Shown: positions 1-7,447 of the stretch, piece after piece
Numbering within the stretch: position 1 is the first letter of the stretch
How the letters are laid out: every line of letters starts with the position of its first letter
Made by a program: the position numbers and the translations under genes
Origin: an uncultured Oscillospiraceae bacterium
GTDB lineage: Bacteria; Bacillota; Clostridia; Oscillospirales; Oscillospiraceae
DNA: 40,115 nt
Reading direction: 5' to 3'
NCBI GenBank assembly: GCA_944385425.1
Contig: CALWXD010000106.1
Span: forward strand, 1-40,115
Notes under the pieces: generated by a model
What the model was told of the DNA's origin: nothing
What the model saw: only the letters and a program-made list of their open reading frames with translations
Databases searched by the model: none

Positions 1-1
1 T

Positions 2-225
2 AAAACAGGCTTTGCAACGATTGAGACGAATAAATACGGGCTATCTCCCATGCTGGCCGGCGAAAAAGTACAGGCCAAAATCTTCTATGACCATGTAGAG
101 TTTTACCACGACCACAGACCGGTTGGACGCTTTCCCAGAAGCTACAAGACCAATGATGAGGTCTACGACTGGACGCAGTATGTGTCCACCCTCTGCAAAA
201 AGCCAGGAGCGATTGAGCATAGGAG
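2..225 (+). pseudogene. IS21-family transposase (IstA) C-terminal remnant
   Basis: An open frame enters from the left edge and encodes a stretch typical of the region after the DDE catalytic core of IstA: a GLSP segment, then an AGEKVQAKIFYDHVEFYHD-type beta-barrel, then PRSYKTNDEVYDW and a KKPGAIEH motif. In intact IS21 transposases about 80-100 further residues follow this KPGA motif; here the frame instead continues as an antisense-like shadow of ridA, so the element is cut off at about position 222. No istB ATPase gene follows. The segment is more AT-rich than its surroundings. I read it as the broken end of an insertion sequence whose left part lies outside the window, so whether the rest is intact cannot be told. 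The family assignment is from remembered motif similarity. Confidence 0.72.
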
Positions 226-231
226 GTTCTT

Positions 232-621
232 ATGCAGAAGAAGAAAATTGAGACCGATTTGGTCGCCATCCCCCGGAAAGGGATTTCCCAGGCGATCCAG
301 TTTGGCGATATCCTCTTTGTCTCCGGCCAGGTGGGCGAGGATATCAACGGCAACGTGCCCGAGGGGATCGAGGCCCAGGTGGAGCTGGCCATTACCAACG
401 CCAAGCATATTATCGAGGCCGCCGGCGCCACGCTGGACGACGTCCTTATGTGCCGCTGCTTCCTGCAGACCATGGACGACTTCCAGGGGATGAACAAGGC
501 GTATTTCAAGTTTTTCGGCGACCAGGAGGCCGGCCCCGCCCGCTATACCGTGGTGGCGCCCCCGGTGTCCAAGGAGCTGCTGTTTGAAGTCGCCATGTTT
601 GTGGGGATTCCGAAGAAGTAG
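232..621 (+). CDS. ridA: RidA family reactive intermediate/imine deaminase
   Basis: This 129-residue protein belongs to the RidA (YjgF/YER057c/UK114) family, trimeric enzymes that hydrolyse reactive enamine/imine intermediates made by PLP enzymes such as threonine dehydratase. Visible family marks are the AIQFGDILFVSGQVG strand near residues 21-35, the TLDDVLMCRCFL segment, and PARYTVVAPPV at about 101-111, whose arginine binds the substrate carboxylate in characterised members. Length is normal. The start is fixed by an AGGAGG at 221-226 five bases upstream of the ATG. That ribosome binding site lies right at the end of the transposase remnant. A strong terminator follows at 641-681, so the gene is probably monocistronic. 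No convincing promoter is visible between the remnant and the gene; it may be read from inside the remnant or from further left. Confidence 0.93.
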   Translation: MQKKKIETDLVAIPRKGISQAIQFGDILFVSGQVGEDINGNVPEGIEAQVELAITNAKHIIEAAGATLDDVLMCRCFLQTMDDFQGMNKAYFKFFGDQEAGPARYTVVAPPVSKELLFEVAMFVGIPKK

Positions 622-640
622 GGGATTGTCAAAATGGTGG

Positions 641-681
641 AAAAGCGGCTTGTGCGCGTCAAACCGCACAGGCCGCTTTTT
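641..681 (+). terminator. Intrinsic terminator after ridA
   Basis: Arms 641-656 and 665-680 pair over 16 bp with one G-U wobble around an eight-base loop, followed by the TTTTT run at 677-681 (the last bases pair with the A-run of the left arm). It closes the ridA transcript. Confidence 0.88.
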
Positions 682-699
682 CTGGGTGCTTAGCGTCTT

Positions 700-1607
700 A
701 TGGGATATTTATTTATTATTGTCGCATCCATTATGTACGGCATCGGGCCGACGTTTTCCGCCCTCCTCCAGCAGGAGGGGTGGAACCAGGCGGCGATCCT
801 GTTTATCGGGAACAGCGTTGGGATATGCATCCTGCTGATCCTCATCCGGGCGCGGAAGCTGAGCTTGAAAGTCCGGAAAAACCAGCTTCTGCCGCTGCTG
901 GGCCTGGGGGGGACGAGATGGCGCTGCTGCTGCAGACGGCCTACCGCCACATGCTGGCGGGGCTGTGCACCATGCTCCACTTCGTCTACCCGGTCATCGT
1001 CATGGCGGCAATGATCCTGCTGTTCAAAGAGCGGGTGACGGCGCGCAAGGTGGTCTGCATGGCCATGTCGCTGGGGGGCATCGTGCTCATTGTGGGTATC
1101 CCAGGGCAGGCGGCGGGGGACAACATGGCCCTCGGCGCGGCTTGCGCGGCGCTGTCCGGCGTGGCCTACGCGGTGTTCGTTGTGGCAAACGACAAGAGCG
1201 CCATGGCCCGCCTGGACGCCACCGTCTCCACTTTCTATGTCCTGCTGGTGGGCGCGGTGCTTATGGGGCTCTATATGCTGGTCACGGGGGACGTGGCGGT
1301 CAATTTCGAGGGGCGCTGTTTGGCCTACGCCTCGGTCTACCCCACCACATCCGTGGTGGGGCTGATCTGCCTGGCCCAGGGCGTCCACCGCATTGGCGCC
1401 ACCAGAGCGGCCATCATCAACATGCTGGAGCCGGCCGTGTCCATGCTCGTCAGCGTTTTGGTGTTCGGGGGCGAGGAGGTTACCGCCTTTTCCCTGGTCG
1501 GCTGCGCCATGATTCTCGCCTCTGTCGTGGTGGTGACGGTGACAAAGGCGGAGGCGGGGGCAGCCCCGCTGCCCCAGGACAGCCAAGGCGGGGGAACAAG
1601 CCCATAA
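700..1607 (+). pseudogene. EamA/DMT-family permease, frameshifted in a G7 tract
   Basis: Two overlapping frames together encode one drug/metabolite-transporter superfamily permease of about 300 residues with ten hydrophobic segments in two EamA repeats. The first frame gives MGYLFIIVASIMYGIGPTFS through LLPLLGLGG; the second takes over at about 912 with EMALLLQTAYRHM, then LCTMLHFVYPVIVM and continues to the stop at 1607. The frames meet in a run of seven G at 906-912. Adding one G restores a continuous reading frame, so a single-base deletion explains the break. The second EamA repeat (about 1120-1540, including IGATRAAIINMLEPAVS) looks intact. No good ribosome binding site precedes the ATG at 700. 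It may be a true pseudogene, a slipped-strand (phase-variable) gene or a sequencing error; substrate unknown. Confidence 0.85.
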
Positions 1608-1615
1608 CGGTTCTG

Positions 1616-1649
1616 CGGGATTCCGGCGCGGCGCCGGAATCCCGTTTTT
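1616..1649 (+). terminator. Intrinsic terminator after the EamA permease
   Basis: A perfect 13-bp stem (1616-1628 with 1632-1644) with a three-base loop is followed directly by TTTTT at 1645-1649. Confidence 0.9.
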
Positions 1650-1742
1650 CGCTGCGGGGCGCCCTAACAGGGCGCCCCCGCGGATCGCGCCGCTATCCAC
1701 GATAAAATGTAGCATCAAATACATATAAAATAATGCCACACA

Positions 1743-2108
1743 TTATGGCTCCGGCGCAGGGGGTTCCGCCCCCTGCCGGTAGGCGGTGTATTTCTCCTTG
1801 CTGCCCCGCACCAGGGCGGCGGGGTATTTCTTCGCGTTTTTTTCCAGTTTCTCCAGGACGATCTCGTCCAGGTCAAAGCCGTACACGTCCGCCATGGAGA
1901 TGCAGTAGCACAGCACGTCCGCCAGCTCCTCCCGCACCCGCCCGTCCTGCTCCGGGCAGCGCAGGTCGCCCCCGCTCCACTGGAACAGCTCCAGCAGCTC
2001 CGACGCCTCCAGCACAATGGACAGCGCCAGGTCCTTTGGCGTGTGGAACTGTCTCCAGTCCCGCTCGTCCCGAAACCGCAGCACCCTCCGGATGGTCTCC
2101 TCTTTCAT
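1743..2108 (-). CDS. MazG-like nucleotide pyrophosphohydrolase
   Basis: A 121-residue all-helical protein of the MazG-related NTP pyrophosphohydrolase superfamily, closest in look to the small RS21-C6/dCTPase-like proteins that convert (d)NTPs to the monophosphate and act as nucleotide-pool sanitisers. The metal-binding pattern EXXE...EXXD is clear: EASELLELFQW at about residues 34-44 and EELADVLCYCISMAD at 60-74. The C-terminal KKYPAAL...KYTAYR tail is also typical. The ATG at 2108 is chosen because family similarity begins there; the frame is open much further upstream but only as a shadow of the LysR gene. It lies 20 bp after the LysR stop on the same strand, so the two are probably cotranscribed. 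Exact substrate is not readable. Confidence 0.88.
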   Translation of the reverse strand: MKEETIRRVLRFRDERDWRQFHTPKDLALSIVLEASELLELFQWSGGDLRCPEQDGRVREELADVLCYCISMADVYGFDLDEIVLEKLEKNAKKYPAALVRGSKEKYTAYRQGAEPPAPEP

Positions 2109-2128
2109 GGCTTTCCCCTTTCTAATAT

Positions 2129-3031
2129 CTATTGGCCGCCGCCGGCGGTCTCGTGGTAGATCCGGGTCAGCTCCTGCAGCACTTCCGGGTGGCGGAAGTC
2201 CTTGTGGTAGAGGATGCTGATCTCCCGGATCATGCTGAGGTTCTCGATGGGCAGCAGCGTCAGCTTGCCCTTGCGCCACTCGTCCATGCAGGCGCTGCGG
2301 GCCAGGATGGAGATGCCCAGGTCCTTGCGGATCAGGTCCTTGATGGTGGCGATGTTGTCCACCTCCAGCACCACGTTGAAGTCCGCCAGGGAGAGGCCCA
2401 GGCTCTCCAGATGGGAGACAAAGAGGTCCCGGGTGCCGGAGCCCTGGCTGCGGAGGATCATCTTCTCCCGGCGGATGTCGGCCAGGGTCACCATGGTCCG
2501 CCGGGCCAGGGGGTTGTTGTTGGACATGGCGCACACCAGGCTGTCCGTGTCCAGCAGCAGCGCGTTGATCCCCGGCTCCTGCAGCCGCCCCTCCACAATG
2601 GCCAGATCCAGCTCATAGTTGGACAGCATATCATAAAGATTGTTGATGACATCCGTAACAATGATTATGCTGATGCCGTTGTTGGCGTTGCCGTATTTGG
2701 CCAGCACCTCGGCGATGAGATTGCTCTCCGCCGTGCGGGTGATGCCCACCCGGATGGTGGCCATCTGCCGCTCCGCGTCGTGGAGCGCCTGCTGCATACG
2801 CTGGTAGAGGGCCTTGATCCGCTTGGCGTAGCGGATGACGATTTCCCCTTCCGGCGTCAGCTTTAGAGCGCCCTTGCTGCGCCGGTAGAAGATCTTGATC
2901 TGCAGCTCCTGCTCCAGCAGATTGATGTGGTGGCTGACGGCGGGCTGGGTGAGGGACAGCTCCTCCGCCGCCCGGGTGAAACTGTTCTTCTCGTACACCG
3001 TCAGCAGGGTCTCCAGCTTGTTGTCCAGCAC
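2129..3031 (-). CDS. LysR-type transcriptional regulator
   Basis: A 300-residue LysR-type regulator. The N-terminal winged helix (residues 1-60) shows the classic pattern LETLLTVYEKNSFTRAAEEL then SLTQPAVSHHINLLEQEL, followed by a long linker helix rich in K, R and Q. The remainder is a periplasmic-binding-protein-like co-inducer domain (about 90-295). Translation starts at GTG 3031, preceded by GGGAGG. It is transcribed divergently from the antiporter at 3162, and an ATAA-N7-TTAT box plus a longer inverted repeat lie between them, so regulation of itself and the antiporter is the simplest inference. Ligand unknown; the overall look is of the CysL/CbbR-like group, which is a loose assignment. 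Confidence 0.93.
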   Translation of the reverse strand: MLDNKLETLLTVYEKNSFTRAAEELSLTQPAVSHHINLLEQELQIKIFYRRSKGALKLTPEGEIVIRYAKRIKALYQRMQQALHDAERQMATIRVGITRTAESNLIAEVLAKYGNANNGISIIIVTDVINNLYDMLSNYELDLAIVEGRLQEPGINALLLDTDSLVCAMSNNNPLARRTMVTLADIRREKMILRSQGSGTRDLFVSHLESLGLSLADFNVVLEVDNIATIKDLIRKDLGISILARSACMDEWRKGKLTLLPIENLSMIREISILYHKDFRHPEVLQELTRIYHETAGGGQ

Positions 3032-3048
3032 GCGTCTCTCCTCCCTTC

Positions 3049-3063
3049 ATAAGGAAAATTTAT
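3049..3063. promoter_or_regulatory. Candidate LysR box (ATAA-N7-TTAT)
   Basis: ATAA at 3049-3052 and TTAT at 3060-3063 form a T-N11-A type dyad of the kind bound by LysR regulators. It sits just upstream of the LysR start codon, in the LysR/antiporter intergenic region, where autoregulation would act. Confidence 0.5.
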
Positions 3064-3064
3064 C

Positions 3065-3098
3065 GCAAATAAGATTTTCATAATTTGCTTTTATTTGC
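3065..3098. promoter_or_regulatory. Inverted repeat GCAAATAA...TTATTTGC
   Basis: Eight-base perfect arms (3065-3072 and 3091-3098) spaced by 18 bp lie in the AT-rich divergent region. The right arm overlaps the spacer of the antiporter promoter. Together with the neighbouring ATAA-N7-TTAT box this is a plausible activation site for the LysR protein. Confidence 0.5.
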
Positions 3099-3113
3099 AA
3101 TTCAGCATACCAT
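3085..3113 (+). promoter_or_regulatory. Promoter of the cation/proton antiporter
   Basis: TTGCTT at 3085-3090 and TACCAT at 3108-3113 are separated by 17 bp, about 50 bp before the start codon. The weak -10 would fit an activator-dependent promoter. Confidence 0.55.
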
Positions 3114-3161
3114 ACAGGCAAGGAAAGCGCAAGCAAAATTTTTCAGATGGAGGAAACAGAG

Positions 3162-4514
3162 ATGAGAGCAATGATTCAAACCATTTTATCTCCCCTCAGC
3201 ACGGAGACCCTGGTGCTGCTGTGCCTGGCGGTGATGCTGCTGGGCGGGTTCCTGCTGACGCGGCTGACCAAGCGCCTGCGCCTGCCCAACGTCAGCGGCT
3301 ATATCCTGGCCGGCATTCTCATCGGGCCCAGCGTCCTGGGGCTGGTGCCGGCGGAGCTGGTGTCGGACATGGGCTTTCTCAGCGACATCGCCCTGGCATT
3401 CATCGCCTTTGGCGTGGGCCGGTTCTTCCGGGCCAAGACCCTCAAGGAGACCGGCTGGTCCGTCCTGGTGATCACGGTGCTGGAGGCGCTGCTGGCGGGG
3501 GTACTGGTGTTCGCGGCCATGTTCTGGCTGTTCAAGCTGGACGTGAAGCTGTCCCTGCTGCTGGGGGCCATCGCCACCGCCACCGCCCCGGCCAGCACGG
3601 TGATGACCATCAACCAGTACCACGCCCGGGGGGAATTCGTCAACAAGCTGCTGCAGATCGTGGCCCTGGACGACGTGGTGTGCCTGCTGGTGTTCTCCGC
3701 CGCCGCCGCGGTGGTCAACGCCATGGAGATCGGCACGGTGTCGGTGAAGAGCGTGGTGCTGCCCATTGTGTACAACCTGGTCTTCATCGGCGCGGGCGCC
3801 CTCTTTGGGTTCCTGCTCAGCCGGCTGCTCACCCCCAGCCGCAGCACGGACAACCGCCTCATTTTGACCGTGGCGCTGCTGCTGGCCCTGTCGGGGCTGT
3901 GCACCATCTTTGACGTCTCGCCCCTGCTGTCCTGCATGGTGTTCGGCGCGGTGTACATCAACGTGGCCGACGACAAGGAGCTCTACCACCAGCTGAACGT
4001 GTTCACCCCGCCCATCATGCTGCTGTTTTTCGTGGTGTCCGGCATGAGCCTGGATCTGAAGGTGCTGGCCAGCTTTGGCCTGGCGGGCGTGGGCTATTTC
4101 CTGGTGCGGATTGCCGGGAAGTACCTGGGGGCCTGGCTGGGGTGCTATTTCACGGGGACGGACAAGAGGATCCGCACCTACCTGGGGGCGGCCCTGGTGC
4201 CCCAGGCGGGCGTCGCCATCGGCCTTGCCTACCTCTCTCAGCGGATGCTGCCCTCCGCCATTGGCGAGGTGCTGATGAGCATGATCCTGGCGTCCTCCGT
4301 GCTCTATGAGCTGATCGGGCCGGCCTGCGCCAAGTTTGCCCTGTTCCGCTCCGGCGCCATCCAGCCCAAGAAGGAGGAGGCAAAGGCGGAGAAGGCCCTG
4401 GCGGTGGGGAAGGACAGCCGGGTGAAGGACCACACCGTCCCCTGCCAGCGCAGCCCCATCATTGAGAAGGTCCTGCTGCCCTACCGGGGCGGTGGGGAGC
4501 AGCGGCGGCGTTGA
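3162..4514 (+). CDS. Cation:proton antiporter, CPA2 (Na+/H+ exchanger) family
   Basis: A 450-residue integral membrane protein with about twelve hydrophobic helices, of the monovalent cation:proton antiporter-2 group. It opens with the conserved LRLPNVSGYILAGILIGP segment (residues 40-57 or so), contains the discontinuous core region ATATAPASTVMTINQY, and the LDDVVCLLVF helix that carries the paired aspartates needed for ion exchange. A GGXSL-like MSLDLKVL segment and PQAGVAIGLAYLS follow. The last 60 residues are a charged cytoplasmic tail without a recognisable TrkA domain. An earlier in-frame ATG exists at 3147, but GGAGG at 3149-3153 sits eight bases before the ATG at 3162, which is preferred. 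The exchanged ion (Na+ or K+) cannot be told. Confidence 0.9.
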   Translation: MRAMIQTILSPLSTETLVLLCLAVMLLGGFLLTRLTKRLRLPNVSGYILAGILIGPSVLGLVPAELVSDMGFLSDIALAFIAFGVGRFFRAKTLKETGWSVLVITVLEALLAGVLVFAAMFWLFKLDVKLSLLLGAIATATAPASTVMTINQYHARGEFVNKLLQIVALDDVVCLLVFSAAAAVVNAMEIGTVSVKSVVLPIVYNLVFIGAGALFGFLLSRLLTPSRSTDNRLILTVALLLALSGLCTIFDVSPLLSCMVFGAVYINVADDKELYHQLNVFTPPIMLLFFVVSGMSLDLKVLASFGLAGVGYFLVRIAGKYLGAWLGCYFTGTDKRIRTYLGAALVPQAGVAIGLAYLSQRMLPSAIGEVLMSMILASSVLYELIGPACAKFALFRSGAIQPKKEEAKAEKALAVGKDSRVKDHTVPCQRSPIIEKVLLPYRGGGEQRRR

Positions 4515-4539
4515 CAATCCCCTCCCCCTCCGCTATCAT
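4511..4539 (+). promoter_or_regulatory. Promoter of the P-loop kinase gene
   Basis: A consensus TTGACA (4511-4516) and TATCAT (4534-4539) at 17-bp spacing overlap the antiporter stop codon. The predicted start of transcription would fall at about 4546, leaving a very short leader of about 12 nt before the ATG at 4558. Confidence 0.75.
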
Positions 4540-4557
4540 GGAGGGGGAGGTGGAAGG

Positions 4558-5136
4558 ATGATCCTTTTGATCGGAGGCCCCGGCTGCACGGGAAAGACCC
4601 TGCTGGCCCAGCGGGTGATGGAGCGCTGCGCCGTACCTTATGTCTCGCTGGACCACCTGAAGATGGGGATGATCCGGGGTCTCCCGGGCTGCCCCTTCAC
4701 CGCCTTGAATCCGGATGCGGATATTGCAGCGCACCTCTGGCCGGTGGCGGAGGCCATGGCCCAGGTGGTCTTGGAGAATGGGCAGCATCTGATTTTAGAG
4801 GGCTGCTACATCCCCTATCCAGCCGCCGCGCGGCTGGAGCGGGAGCATCCGGGCCTGGTCCGCGCCGTGTACCTGGCCTTTTCCCGGGAGTACCTGGAGC
4901 GGCACTGGGAGGACGGCGTCCTCCGCTGCCGCGACGCCATTGAGCGGCGGCTGTTCCCGGAGGAGCGCACCGTGGAGGAGGCGATCCGGGAGCACCGGGA
5001 GACCGTGGAGCAGTGCCGGCGGTGGCGGCTCACCTGCCGGGAGATCAGCGGGGACTACGAGAGGGCCCTCTCGGACATTGCGGCGCACTGCGGCGCCTGG
5101 ATCCTGGCGGCAAGGAGGAGGGCGCCCGGCGGATAA
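4558..5136 (+). CDS. P-loop NTPase, small-molecule kinase-like (AAA family)
   Basis: A 192-residue soluble P-loop protein. The Walker A motif GGPGCTGKT is at residues 6-14, an LDHLKMG segment follows near 31-37, and ILEGCYIP at about 79-86 looks like the second strand plus substrate-binding region of zeta-toxin/2-phosphoglycerate-kinase-like enzymes. A basic lid-like stretch (RCRDAIERRLFPEER) lies near 122-136. The frame extends 32 codons further upstream, but the promoter at 4511-4539 and the start of homology favour the ATG at 4558, with GGAGGTGGAAGG just before it. No antitoxin-like partner sits next to it, so a toxin role is not supported. The phosphorylated substrate is unknown. Confidence 0.75.
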   Translation: MILLIGGPGCTGKTLLAQRVMERCAVPYVSLDHLKMGMIRGLPGCPFTALNPDADIAAHLWPVAEAMAQVVLENGQHLILEGCYIPYPAAARLEREHPGLVRAVYLAFSREYLERHWEDGVLRCRDAIERRLFPEERTVEEAIREHRETVEQCRRWRLTCREISGDYERALSDIAAHCGAWILAARRRAPGG

Positions 5137-5138
5137 GC

Positions 5139-5173
5139 ACAGCGCGGCAAGCATTGCTTGCCGCGCTGTTTGA
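5139..5173. terminator. Terminator hairpin between the kinase and htpG
   Basis: A perfect 14-bp stem (5139-5152 with 5156-5169) with an ATT loop sits between two convergent genes. The T-tail is short (TTTGAT), so it is a modest terminator for the plus strand and may serve htpG as well. Confidence 0.65.
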
Positions 5174-5206
5174 TAGGCGCCGCTCCGGCTGGTCCGCGGG
5201 GGGCGC

Positions 5207-7126
5207 TTACTGCATGAGGCCGCACACCAGATCCGTGTAGGCGGAGGGGTCCTCCAGGGGCAGGTCCGCGATGAGGAGGGCCTGGCAGTAGAGGAGCTCC
5301 GCGTATTTCTTCGCCAGCTCCTGGTCGCTCTCCACCGCCCGCTTGAGGGCGGCGAAGGCCCCGCTCTCCGGGTTCAGCTCCAGCACCCGCTGGGCGGTCA
5401 TGCCGGGCATCATCTCCCCGGAGCGGCGGAAGTACTTCTCCATCTCCAGGCTCACCGGCCCGTCGGCGGTCATGCAGACGGGGTGGCTCTTGAGGATCTT
5501 GGAGATGCGCACGTCGGAGACCTTGTCCTTTAGGGCGTCCTTTAGGAAGGCGATGACGTCCTTGGCCTCCTCGGCCTTCTCCTCAGCCGCCTTCTTTTCC
5601 TCCTCGCTCTCGGGGAGGGCGTCCTCATCGTCGATGGACTTGAGTTTCTTCCCCTCATACTCGCCGATGGTCTGCATGCAGAACTCGTCCACATCCTCGG
5701 TGAGGTAGAGGATCTCATACCCCTTGTCCAGGATCCGCTCCGCCTGGGGGAGCTTTGCGAGCTTGCCCGCGTCCTCGCCCACGGCGTAGTAGATGAATTC
5801 CTGGCCCTCGGCCATCCGCTCCTTGTACTGGGCGAGGCTGGTGAGCTTGTCGCCCTGGGAGGAGGGGAACATCAGGAGATCCAGCAGCAGGTCCTTGTGG
5901 ACGCCGTAGTCGGACACCACGCCGTACTTTAGGTTCCGGCCAAAGGCGTGCCAGAATTTCTCATACTTCTCAGCGTCGTCCTTCTGCAGGCGGCTCAGCT
6001 CCGACTTGATCCGCTTCTCCAGGTTGGTGGAGATCACCTTCAGCTGCCGGGTGTGCTGCAAAAGCTCCCGGGAGATGTTGAGGGACACGTCCGGCGTATC
6101 CACCACGCCCCGGACAAAGCGGAGGTGCTCGGGCAGCAGGTCGGGGCACTTGTCCATGATGAGCACGCCGCTGGAGTAGAGCTGCAGGCCCTTCTCAAAG
6201 TCCCGGGTATAGAAGTCGTAGGGGGTGCGGCCGGGGATGAACAGCAGGGCCTTGTAGCTGGCGGCCCCCTCGGCGTCCACGGTGACGGTGGCCAGGGGCT
6301 TTTCAAAGTCACCGAACTTGTCCTGGTAGAACTGGTCGTACTCCTCCTGGGTCACGTCCTTCTTGGGCCGCTGCCACAGGGGCACCATGGAGTTGAGGGT
6401 GGTGTTCTCCACATAGGTCTCCCACTCCGGCTTGTAGTCGTCCCCGGCGTCCTCCGGTTTCTCCTTCATGCGGGACTTCTCCAGGTCCATGCGGATGGGG
6501 TAGCGGATATAGTCGCTGTACTTTTTCACCAGGCGCTGGATGCGGTTTGGATCCAGGTACTGGCTGTACTGCTCCTCCTCCCCGTCCTCCTTGATGTGGA
6601 GGACGATGTCGGTGCCGGCGGCGGGACGGTCGCAGGGCTCGATGGTGTACCCGTCGGCGCCGGAGGATTCCCAGCGGCAGGCGGCGTCGCTGCCGTAGGC
6701 CCGGGAGATGACGGTGATGTGGTCGGCCACCATGAAGGCGGAGTAGAACCCCACGCCGAACTGGCCGATGATGTCGGTGTCCGCCTTCTCAGCGCCCTCT
6801 GCCTTGGCCATGTCCTCCTTGAACTGGAGGGAGCCGCTGCGGGCGATGACGCCCAGGTTGTTCTCCAGCTCCTCCGCCGTCATGCCGATGCCGTTGTCGC
6901 TGACGGTGAGGGTCCGCTCCTCCTTGTCAATGCGAAGGTCGATCTTGAAGTCGCTGCGGCTGAGGCCCACGCCGTCGTCGGTGAGGGCCTTGTAGGCCAG
7001 CTTGTCCAGGGCGTCGGAGGCGTTGGAGATCAGCTCCCGCAGGAAGATCTCCTTGTGGGTGTAGATGGAGTTGATCATCAGGTCCAGGATCCGCTTGGAC
7101 TCGGTTTTGAACTGTTTCTTTGCCAT
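5207..7126 (-). CDS. htpG: Molecular chaperone HtpG (Hsp90)
   Basis: A 639-residue bacterial Hsp90, full length for the family. The N-terminal GHKL ATPase domain shows KTESKRILDLMINSIYTHKE, then FLRELISNASDALDKL (the asparagine that positions Mg-ATP), SDNGIGMT and GQFGVGFYSAFMVAD. The middle domain carries SLNISRELLQ, whose arginine contacts the ATP gamma phosphate in characterised Hsp90s. A charged acidic stretch near residues 505-525 (SEEEKKAAEEKAEEAK) precedes the C-terminal dimerisation domain. Translation starts at ATG 7126 after an AGGAGGCCATCC leader. A perfect CIRCE operator lies 42 bp upstream overlapping the promoter, so repression by HrcA is expected. It is an isolated heat-shock gene here; no other chaperone gene is nearby. 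Confidence 0.98.
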   Translation of the reverse strand: MAKKQFKTESKRILDLMINSIYTHKEIFLRELISNASDALDKLAYKALTDDGVGLSRSDFKIDLRIDKEERTLTVSDNGIGMTAEELENNLGVIARSGSLQFKEDMAKAEGAEKADTDIIGQFGVGFYSAFMVADHITVISRAYGSDAACRWESSGADGYTIEPCDRPAAGTDIVLHIKEDGEEEQYSQYLDPNRIQRLVKKYSDYIRYPIRMDLEKSRMKEKPEDAGDDYKPEWETYVENTTLNSMVPLWQRPKKDVTQEEYDQFYQDKFGDFEKPLATVTVDAEGAASYKALLFIPGRTPYDFYTRDFEKGLQLYSSGVLIMDKCPDLLPEHLRFVRGVVDTPDVSLNISRELLQHTRQLKVISTNLEKRIKSELSRLQKDDAEKYEKFWHAFGRNLKYGVVSDYGVHKDLLLDLLMFPSSQGDKLTSLAQYKERMAEGQEFIYYAVGEDAGKLAKLPQAERILDKGYEILYLTEDVDEFCMQTIGEYEGKKLKSIDDEDALPESEEEKKAAEEKAEEAKDVIAFLKDALKDKVSDVRISKILKSHPVCMTADGPVSLEMEKYFRRSGEMMPGMTAQRVLELNPESGAFAALKRAVESDQELAKKYAELLYCQALLIADLPLEDPSAYTDLVCGLMQ

Positions 7127-7168
7127 AGGATGGCCTCCTGTATTTGAAATTTCTGTTATAAACGAAAG

Positions 7169-7195
7169 TTAGCACTCAAAATCCTTGAGTGCTAA
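7169..7195. promoter_or_regulatory. CIRCE element (HrcA operator)
   Basis: TTAGCACTC (7169-7177), a nine-base spacer, and GAGTGCTAA (7187-7195): a perfect match to the CIRCE consensus bound by the HrcA heat-shock repressor. It lies directly downstream of the htpG -10 box and within the predicted leader. Confidence 0.97.
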
Positions 7196-7198
7196 TCC

Positions 7199-7227
7199 AT
7201 CATACCGCGATTTGGGGAAATTTGCAA
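7199..7227 (-). promoter_or_regulatory. htpG promoter
   Basis: Reading the minus strand, TTGCAA (7227-7222) and TATGAT (7204-7199) are 17 bp apart and end four bases before the CIRCE element, so a bound HrcA would cover the transcription start. Confidence 0.85.
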
Positions 7228-7404
7228 GGGGATTCACAGAAATGTTACAAATGGACAGCGGGAATCGCCGGACCGCCGCAAAAGCACCCTCTGCCGCCGC
7301 GGCGGGGCGGAAACGGCGGCTGGGAGCAGGCTTGTACAAAATGCTGTAACAATCTGACAAAATTTAGCAGGTTCGACAAAAATAGAATTTTCCCGACAAA
7401 CCAC
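7228..7404. other. Intergenic DNA at the left edge of the R-M island
   Basis: The 304-bp gap between the htpG control region and the HNH gene holds the htpG promoter on its left and the HNH promoter/operator on its right. In between there is a short G+C-rich stretch (about 7262-7330) and then AT-rich sequence. I see no gene, tRNA or direct repeat that would mark an integration site. Confidence 0.6.
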
Positions 7405-7433
7405 TTGAAATAATCGGGGTAGTCTGCTACAAT
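7405..7433 (+). promoter_or_regulatory. Promoter of the HNH endonuclease gene
   Basis: TTGAAA at 7405-7410 and TACAAT at 7428-7433, 17 bp apart, about 65 bp before the ATG at 7500. Confidence 0.75.
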
Positions 7434-7447
7434 GGCGCTACCCCGAT
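7413..7447. promoter_or_regulatory. Palindromic operator over the HNH promoter
   Basis: ATCGGGGTAG (7413-7422) and CTACCCCGAT (7438-7447) are perfect 10-base inverted arms separated by 15 bp. The left arm lies between the -35 and -10 boxes and the right arm covers the predicted transcription start, so this is a DNA-level operator rather than an RNA hairpin. A further half-site ATCGGGG is at 7463-7469. No separate controller gene is visible, so one of the methyltransferases or an unlinked protein would have to bind it. Confidence 0.7.

Noticed and set aside
50..493. A 147-codon frame that starts in the transposase remnant and runs through ridA
   Set aside because: Only the first 58 codons resemble a transposase; the rest is an out-of-frame reading of ridA.
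690..1739. Long minus-strand frame opposite the permease
   Set aside because: Low-complexity His/Arg/Gly-rich translation typical of an antisense shadow in G+C-rich DNA; the terminator and homology support the plus strand.
3186..4517. 443-codon minus-strand frame opposite the antiporter
   Set aside because: Composition (Gln/His/Gly-rich) and lack of any motif mark it as a shadow of the membrane protein gene.
4558..5136. Zeta-type toxin of a toxin-antitoxin pair
   Set aside because: The P-loop is compatible, but no antitoxin gene lies next to it and the gene has its own consensus promoter; a metabolic kinase is as likely.
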